31,700 nucleotides of DNA. It comes from Sphacelaria rigidula (lineage: Eukaryota; Phaeophyceae; Sphacelariales). The translations under genes and the position numbers were made by a program. Of this stretch, positions 18,801 through 27,800 are shown piece by piece. The notes beneath the pieces are model-generated. The model was given only the letters and a program-made list of their open reading frames with translations. It made no database searches and was not told the origin of the DNA. Where the stretch lies: assembly GCA_964200075.2 (NCBI GenBank), contig CAXNAA020000046.1, positions 1 through 31,700 on the forward strand, given 5' to 3'. How positions within the stretch are numbered: position 1 is the first letter of the stretch; every line of letters starts with the position of its first letter.

Positions 18801-21800
18801 TGGGGTTGAGCTTTGTACGTGGATATTGTGGTGATTGCCCCAATTCCACATAGCGACATGATGGAATTTTTGACGATCTCACCGCGTGAGATAATACGCG
18901 GAAATGTGTCGGGCCGTAGACAACAGACTGCATCGACAGAAAGTGCACCACGTCCATATTATATAACAGAAGAAACGCTGCTGAGGCAGTTTCACCCTTG
19001 TCGTGGCTGACGTCTCTCGGACCCAGCCACTACTGTGTAGTGAACTCCTTGATGAATGGATGTGGAGGATGTGTTGGAACTGACCCAGTTATGGGCGTAT
19101 CACGCTTTATCAAATCGTCCTAATATCAAACTTTCGCCAAAGCACGGCTGAAATGTCAGTTCACTGCCGCTCGCTCGTGCGTTACAGGCCAAGGTGGTAG
19201 ATGCCACCCCTGAATTCACGATGAAAAATATTCCCTGGGGACGACCACTCTTGAGTCTCCTGCACCATGCACTTGTTGCTTGTTTTCAGGTCGACGAGGG
19301 CATCAAATTCCAGGCTTTTCGTGACTTTTTCCGTGTGTGAAACTAGACGATCACCGACGATAAATTGCTCGCCTGATGACGTCCAGTTACAGAACGGAAT
19401 CGAGAGAGCCAGGAGAGCTCTTTTATCGAGCTCCAGATTATGATGGGTAGGTGAACTGATCTTATTTTCTCATCCTACTGTGGGTGTGGCTGGCGATGGA
19501 TATGCGTCATGCGAACACGACAGGCCATTTCTACAACATGGGTCGTGCTGCAATCCGTCGTGAGTCAAGCGGCCGTCTTTGTTTTCAACATGAAAGAACG
19601 ATATCTTCGCAAGATATCAATCGCTCCGTTTGCACACATCAATTTTCCTGCTGTGGAGTTGACCAATGTTGACTATCATTTATTCGTAGGGCTGTGAACG
19701 GGACCAGTTTGTATTGGCAGTTGAAGTGGAACTGGAGTTAAACTGGAACTGGAGTTGAACTGGAACTGGTGATGACGACTCCAGTTTATTTGAAGTTTAC
19801 CGTTACCGGCTATGTTCGTAACAATTTTTGAATAGTGAGAGTAAAGCAAAGATGCTCACATGAACATGAACAAAATGACGGGAATTGGGGTCTGCACCTG
19901 ACAACAGTACATGTACAGACAGTACACTACAGTACAGTACTCGTGGTCACTACACCACGAAGTGAAATTCCGGGTATACGCCAGGTTTGTCGTTTTATGG
20001 CACGATATTTGGAATTTGAAATAGCAAGCAGACGGTGATCCGCGACCACATAATACAACGTACATGCGTGCTTGTGGGTCCCGACGTGAATCATTCTGCG
20101 CTCTTATCCACGCGTGCTGCTGGCCTTGGCTTGTTCTCATCCTCTCCTCACGGAGAGTCTGCTGCTACATATTACAGATGAATATCTTTCCAATCGCTCA
20201 CCGTTCGGGAAGGATTTGAATGTCATCCGAGAGTGCCCGAAAAAAATCCGAGACCCAGTGCCCTTTTTTTGAATCTTGGAGTTTTTCGGGAGTGGTGGGG
20301 GGAGGGGGCGGGGGAGTTACAGAATACTCGACATATGAAAAGAAATGAAGAAAAAATGATTGAAGCTTGAATTCTTCGCATACCTTCGGAGCCAAGTAAG
20401 ACCACAGTATTTCATGGGTTTCGGCAAAACATTGCACATCACACATTCACGACAAAAACAAGACCAGACAAATACCACAATGCTCTGCAATGTTTTCTCA
20501 ATCAAGCTGAACACATCTCTCTCACCGTCAAATTGTCTGCAATGTGCGTCACATCTTGTAGTGGCAAATTGGGCCAACAACAATAGGGGCTGCTTCATCC
20601 AAGTCGTCCCAAAATGACTATCATAGAGTGTTTCTCGAAGTGGGGAGAAAATACTACGACCGCCAGAAGGGGGGCGGGGGGGGGCGGGGTACATGTGGTC
20701 TCGGAGGCTCATCTGTGCACTTCTGTGTCATCTGAGACTTTTAGCTCCCCAATGTGAGGAGTCACATTTTCTACAAATTTCCACATTTTTTGGTTGAAAA
20801 ACGCAATTTTCCTCGTATCCGGCGGCGCTCCCGCGAGGCCACCTCACCAGCCCGGGGGGGGGGCGTTGGCGGCTCGAGGCTCCACCGCTCGCCGCCGATT
20901 GCTTTCAAGTTAATCGGCTACTAACTGGAAAATAATAGATGTACTGGCCGCTAGCGCGGCCATTTTAAACTTGACTGGCCAGAGCAGCCAGTTCACAGTC
21001 CTATTTATTAGAGCTCGGAAATGGTTTGTCTAACCATTAAGCAGTTGAATGGTTACGCGTAGCGCACTCATTAACGTGTAAAATGGTATATTAATTCTTT
21101 GGTTATCGAGCGGCGCAGTCGCGAGCCAAGAAGCCCCTCCCCCGCAGAGGGAGCCCCGCCGGACGGAGGGCCCCGCTGGAGTCGCCGTGCCGGAGACACG
21201 TTTTTATGCGATTTGGCTTCACTAGAGCTAGAAGAAAACGATACACTGGGCCAATATTCAAAAGCTGTATGTGGCACGCGTGGCCGGTAACGGTAAATAA
21301 TGGCTTCAAACCATTATCCAAACGTTACATGTAACCATTACCAGTATCACCATTACTACCATTATAATAATTGCCAGTTATAACTGGCACCATTTCCGAG
21401 CTCTAGTATCAATTGATGGTTGGTAGTAATCGATTTGTGTGCCAAGAACGAAAATCGGGATCTCTAGTTGGGCTGACAGTCCCATATGCCCCCCCCGTTC
21501 GCCAAACGTGTTTTTGGCCGAAGCGGCGCCGTAGGCGCCGATTTGAGTTCTAACAACGCCGCACTCTGCCTGGGAAGCACCTGCCCTAGGGTCCTCGACA
21601 TGCCTCGAGTTGGGTATAGAAATAGAGCTAGCGATGATTGTGAAACGGGTCAATCATGAACATAGTGCAGTCCAACGCCGGTCAACTCACCTCTTTCCAT
21701 GTGGTTTGCGTTCCTTGCCCACTCGACGGTACTTCAAAACTCGCCGCAAAATTCACTCGCACATTGTGGTAACACGGTTGCAATGTAGCCGAAAACGCTC

Positions 21801-24800
21801 TCCCCTTCGTCGATGGGTCATGTGTTGCAGCATATGACCTGTCCTAGCCTGGCTTCATGGCGCTCGAATGTACCTTTTAACCCTTTTTTTCCCCCCGTGT
21901 TGCGCTTACTACCCGTGCCAGGGAGGTGAAGCTACCTGGAAAGGATTCCAAGAGCCCGCAGTCTTTCGCATTTGGGACACCTTACGTGAAAATTCACGAC
22001 ACGCTGGCGAGTCAAGACGAGGAGCTGTTCCGACGGAATAGCGTGCTGGGGCTGCTGGCAAGGGACGCCGCCACCAAAAGGGCGCCCGAGCGGTGGCAAA
22101 CCCTCGAGGGCGAGGAGGTGGCGTCTTTCGACGTGGTCGTTTGCTTCGAGAGCCGCGTCTTCGACCTGGTCGTGGAAGGTACATGGTTGATTGATCTCAT
22201 GGATGTGAAATAACTGTACTTCTAATTCTAGGGGTAGCGTGGGGAAGAGGGTCGTTACATGTGTGTATCAACATGAGAAAAAAATGTGACGCGTTCCTCC
22301 GTGAACCTGTTGAGAGCGATGTTGGTCTTTATAGTGTGACGAAAATTAGAAACGTTCACGGTATTCTTCACACAGTACAGGCTGTTGGTGTCTGTCTCTC
22401 CCTCTGTGAGTTGGTTCATACGCTTCAACAGTGGTTTGTACTTTGGGGGAGTGCATCGAGTATGCCATAGAATTTTCCCTTTCTTCTTAGGTGTTACTGG
22501 TTGGTCGTTGTATTTCAAAGCCAGATGTAGAGAGTCGGAAGGCAGAGTGGTTGGTATAGTATGTGCGCCCTGATGAGCAAAGGGGAGGAGGCAGCGAGTA
22601 CCACCAACCTAGCGGTTAACGTGGACCACTGAGAGCCGGCGCTCGACGGCATGTCACGTCGCCGCCGTATTTCGAAGTGGTGGGTTTGTCGCTTCTCGTG
22701 CCTTGGGCCATGTATGATCTGTCGGCATCTTTGACCGTGTCTAGCACCTGAACGCGGTTTCCTCTAGGGATCCCGTATAGCGTACACCAAACCGCATTTC
22801 ACCCGATGCCGACGGAATGCATAGTACGTCCGGCAATCGCACCTCCATCCCAACATCCATCATCGCCAGGAAGGTAAGTGGAGTCAAGTTTAGAGTTGTG
22901 GGTACACTTCTATATGCTGTGCTGTCTTCCTTCAAGGTTCCTAACTGTCCACATGATGTTCTATCCATACACCCGCCTGTCTTCTCTAACGGTTTCTTCC
23001 TGCGTACTGAATTGCTCCGGAGGTCGTGGAGAATGAGTTACCTGTTCGCGAATAACATGCACTAATGCCTTCCCGACACGGTTCGAATGTCCGCGTGCCA
23101 CCTCTTGTCTAACTGCTTCCCGTCGTGATTGAGCACCTTCTTCAAATTTTTGATTTCTGATGTCATGAACCAGTTCCGTTACGCACTTGTTGAAAGTTGA
23201 TCGTCGAGAACTCTTGTTTTGACCCGGTCACGTGCATTGGTACCGCCTTTTGCCATGGGCTGATGCCGTCCGTCGTGCATGGCTCGGATTGCGATGGAAC
23301 CAACGCCTCGAAGCACGTAATGTCATGTCCGAGACTACAGATGAAGCGTCAGTCTGCGCCAATAGCCACAAGTGGGATCAGCCCGCTTACAGTCAGGGTG
23401 GGTTACTTGACTGTCTAATGGCATTTCCGAAGGGGACATGATGCCCGTTCATAATTTCTCGAGATCAAAGTTTACTGAACATGTTTTATGTACCCCGTTC
23501 TTGGAGTGCCTGCATCGTCCCTTGATTTGAGACACTAGAAATGGCGAAAGTACCTCATGTTCATGACCTCTCGTTTCATGAGCTGCCACAGTGATGGGGA
23601 GATGCCAGTATCGTCCCATACGGGAGGAGTAAGCACGGCATACATGGACTCTACATCAAGGGCGGAGCTATGGTCCCCTCCCTGGCCCCCCCACACCAAG
23701 TGGTTGTCTTCGCAAGTGACGGTGCCTGGGGTTTACTTTCATTTGTCGCGCGGAGGGGTGGTGTTCAGTCAGAGCACCCGGTAACTCTCTTCGTGACATT
23801 TTGAAAATAAAATGGACGGTTGTGTTATTTGAGCTCACGTACAGTGTTCTCTTAGCAACGATCGCAGTGGACAGATGGAAACAAGACATCGAGCGAATTT
23901 TTGCGAAAGTAATCGCAGATTCGGAGCACAATAATACTCTCTAATTCCTCATGCCGTTTGAAAGACGCGCAGTATTTTCACCAATGGCCTCCACATTTTT
24001 TCGCCCTTGTGCCCACAACCCCCACGTGTTCTATATCGGTTAACTGGATGTTTGACCGAATGCACAATTTATTCTTCGCCCGCGCGAACCAAGCGGCTGT
24101 GTTTGCATGCTTTCGCGGCAACGCCAAGGCATTTGCACGCCATGTCCGGGATATCCTTCTAATTTGCCACCAGGGAGGTGTGGTTTACATCCCACATCCC
24201 GCCAAGGAGCACGGTGCAGGGGTTCACCGGTTGGCAGTGCCCCTCGTGAACGAGATCATGGACGCACGAAGCGTCTCTCTTCGACAGGTCTTCCTCACTT
24301 CTCTCTTCGTCGAGTCCGGGACTCGAATGAAAAGTCGTGCTTCGGGTCAGCCTAGTTCGGGAGCAACTGGTTGCTGACATTGTCTGATTTGTAGCGCCTT
24401 CTATCCAATGACATCACCATCGTGACGGAGGTCATGACCAGGGAACACGGAATGCGGTGTGACGCGGAACGAGTGAGGGTGCTTTGATGCAGCTGGTGGT
24501 ACTGGTGGGGTTATTACTTGGGAAGGACAACGAGCTCTGACGCGAGTATCTCAATACTCGAACAGGAGGTGGAAGTCGATAATGTTGATGGAATGCGAAG
24601 GGAATGCCACTGCCGCAACGTCCGAAGACGGGCGTCCGGGCGGAAGTGGTGATGAAGTTGCACCTGAGGAGTAGTGCTTTGATTGACATCAAGTCATGAC
24701 AACCTACTTTCATATGAAAGACTCCATCCTTTCCGACCTTCCCACAACTATTCGGGGGATTTCTAGCCTTCCGTTTCTCCACAGGGTATGTGCCAAAAGG

Positions 24801-27800
24801 CATTTTCACCTTGATTCCCGCTGTGAAATAAAAGATGCCTTTTTGCCCAAAAGTCGTACTTTCGCACATCTCCCTCGTAAGAAGGAAACACTGGAGACCC
24901 TTTTGTAATACATTCACGTAGGTCGAAAGGGGCGAAATCGTCGATACGAAAGTGGGTTTCCAAGACCTGAGGTCGGGAAGGTGCTGCTTGCACGTTGAAC
25001 CTCACATTCCCGTTCAATACGATGTTCGGGATGTTTCACCCTCGAATACTGTTGGATCAGGAAACATCATCCCTCCCACGGATGCGACGAATCATTACGA
25101 CTACGAACCACCAAATCCACGGTTTCTTCGGCCTGACTGCCCCAAAAGGAGAATACAGTTGTCAGCTGGTCCAAGCGGCGTCTACGCTACTTTTGCGCCG
25201 TTCCACGTGTCTGGGCTGCGTGTACCTTGACTAAAACGCTGAAAATAAAGCGCGAGGATTGATTCTTACGATTCGAATCAAGTACACTAGTCAAATGAAT
25301 TCTGGACGAATCGCTACTTGTCCGACACCTTTTCGCTCGGACACCGCTATGAAATTTCCCGAACTGCCCGAAACTTCGTATCGCGGCTGGCGAATCACGG
25401 CACGAGTCACGCCTTGGCCCGCTTTCCTCCAACACTCTCTGCCAGAAAATGAATCACTGCGCGGTTAGGGGAATGATGGTTGCTCACGTCGCAAGGTTCA
25501 TGTTGTAGTTGAAACTTTGACCTACTCGAGGAGCCCCCCGGACATATCACGGCAGGGTCCACCCAGTCAGCACGACCCAAGTGCGCTACTTCGTACGTTC
25601 ACCACCACTGTGGGGGGAAATCGATTTAAGTTGAGAGTTTTATATGTGAAGTCACGATTCGGTTCACGTGAGGACGAAGCCGATTTGCGGGAGCCTCCCG
25701 ACGTGATGATTGTTGACATGACCCTCTGGCACGCGCCCCACAGGGTAAGTGACATCGTTCCGAAGCTGAGGCTCCATCGCACGAGTCTTGCAGTAGTCAC
25801 GTCGTGAATGCTGTAGACGCTAGATCGTGTCTCCGGCACACGACCTCTGCGCACCAAGCGCACGAGGTCCAGTCAACTGTGTTCCCGCACTGAAATTCTC
25901 GACCGTTCCACACATTTTCATTTGTCTCTACACATGGTGATGTACCGTCATCCATCTAGTGTAAGTAGGTCTGCAGGTCGGGCTTTCCGGTTTGACTCTT
26001 GGCCCCACATTTGACCCTCTTTCGGGCAAAAGTCGGTATGAGGTTGTTCCAACCTCGGTCAGCCGGTCATTCGTCTTTCATACCTCGGTCAGATGCAAGT
26101 GTTCAATTTTCCTTTCAGCGTTCCTGAAGGGTTAACAAAACATATATCTCGGGAAAGTATCGATACATCAGCTTGTGGTCTACTAAAGGAGGGAAGGAAG
26201 GAGCCCCGTAAAAAATGGTGTGTGTCTAGCTGTAGCGTCCGTGAGCATTTTCGCATCATGGTACTTCTGGGATGACGTGGCATGGTGCCCCAACAGGTGT
26301 CAGATTCCACGTCAAGTTATGGAGGGTATTCTGCTGGGACGCACGTCCACTTCCTGCGGAAACTGTCCTGTATCTGAATTTCGACTGACTTTCCGTGTAT
26401 ATAGTTTGGAGTCATCCGTTGAGCACATGAGGAGACACTAACCCACATACTTTGGGTACTGTATATTAGGATGATCGACCGACCAACTACACCGTAAGAT
26501 GAATGTGGGAGGAAGACCAAAATGAGCCAGTCACTGAAACCTACTCTTCAGAAGTTTACCATATAACTCGCAACAAGCGTCAATCGAAATGACGATGACC
26601 CTCCAAAATAATGAACTGTTCACTCTAGTACATCATATCCCACAACAGACAAGCGGCGAACGATGCTGTATACTTGCACACAGGGTTACGACACCTGGGC
26701 ATGAGCTGCAGCTCGTTATATTCCTCTTTTTGAAGTCTACTGTACCCCCTCTTTTAACGCAGTTTCTTCGGCAACGTGGTGGAGGATTGGACTGCGGTTT
26801 GATGCATGCGCTTCCCACACGCGACTAGTCAGGAATTTTGGTTGAGAGAGCCTTCACTCACGGGCCCAACTGTTTGGCTTGGAGGGCCTCGCAATCCTTT
26901 CAACAGGCGCTCGAAGAACAATCCCAATTGTCACATTGGCAAGACCCAATGCTCATCGAGGTCGATGATGAGCTTGATTTGAGCATGTTTTGAGACGGAA
27001 CTCATCCCCCTCAACCGTGAGCCTTGAACGCGACCCAAAGAGATTGTCTGCACCGCTGACCTTTTCGTCCAAGTGAAGACGTTACACATGCCCATGCTTG
27101 GTTCATCGAGTAGTTGTCGATAATGTCCCCGATTACACACCCGTGAAGAATTCATGGTTGGTCGAATACGACTGAAACTTTCAAGGTGCTCACCCTCCCT
27201 CTTTCTTTTCCCGTTACCCCCACGTCCGATGTTGCATGCGTTCGCTGTTACATGTGCGGAACAGATCTTCAGTCAAGAGACCCGGACATGTTTAAGCCTC
27301 TTCACATCGTATCCATGACAATCAGAGATTCCGCCCAAGATTCTGCAGCGGCTGAGGGGGACGTCCTTGATTTATGCAAAATGGTAAATGAATGGTTCAT
27401 AGAAGTAACGTACTGCCTACTATTTGGTCGTGCGTCGTACGCGAACGAGAAGCGGTATGATAAGTTAGACGTCGACTCTTGCATTGTGTGCGGAGGTGGC
27501 CCAATTTGTTCTCGACCGTCACATGGCGCGGTTGTGGACGTCGAAAATGGAGCGCCGTCAAATTTATGGTTGCGCCATCCTTCGGCAGTTGCCAAGAGTC
27601 ATTTTGCGAATCGTCGATGGCACGTCCGTTTGAGTTTGGCCTGTCGACCCGCGGCGGTCACCGAATGAGGGACCATCAGTACTCTGTATGTTAATCGCAA
27701 GCTAGCCCCAACAATAAGTTCCAAGATTTTTCCGCCACTTGTCACGAGTTGCACGGATGGCTATTATACAATACACGTTCACTGAACGCTGGAATCAGGG

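Larger units (their letters stand above)
12891..21921 (+). other. SSU72 intron 1 (9031 bp)
   Basis: It is bounded by GTGGGT and GTGCCAG. It contains a short minisatellite (14034), a tRNA-like element (17775-17846), a 17 bp tandem repeat (19724) and a MITE with an inverted partial relative (19.7-21.4 kb). No nested gene can be supported. The ORFs at 13503-14231 (minus), 15471-15967, 16707-17123 and 18496-18853 (plus) have no recognisable domain. Confidence 0.85.
22179..27264 (+). other. SSU72 intron 2 (5086 bp) with SGNH-like fragments
   Basis: It is bounded by GTACAT and GGAACAG. Between 23.5 and 27.0 kb several plus-strand segments look like exons with good splice signals (listed separately). 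The region also has a copy of repeat R4. 22179-23550 holds nothing supportable beyond unassigned ORFs. Confidence 0.85.

Noticed and set aside
23690-23790. PP2C-like motif VVVFASDGAWGLLS
   Set aside because: Only one short motif is present; none of the other PP2C metal-binding motifs (DGH, DN) are found nearby in frame. It is mentioned only as an alternative to the SGNH fragment.
24696-24908. Plus-strand ORF with ILSDLPTTIRGISSLPFLHR and a GTATGT donor
   Set aside because: It vaguely recalls a cyclic-nucleotide-gated channel linker, but the phase does not fit the neighbouring exon candidate and no further channel segments are seen.
24952-25230. 92-codon plus-strand ORF
   Set aside because: Much of it lies in the R4 dispersed repeat, whose other copy at 10860-11165 does not keep the frame.
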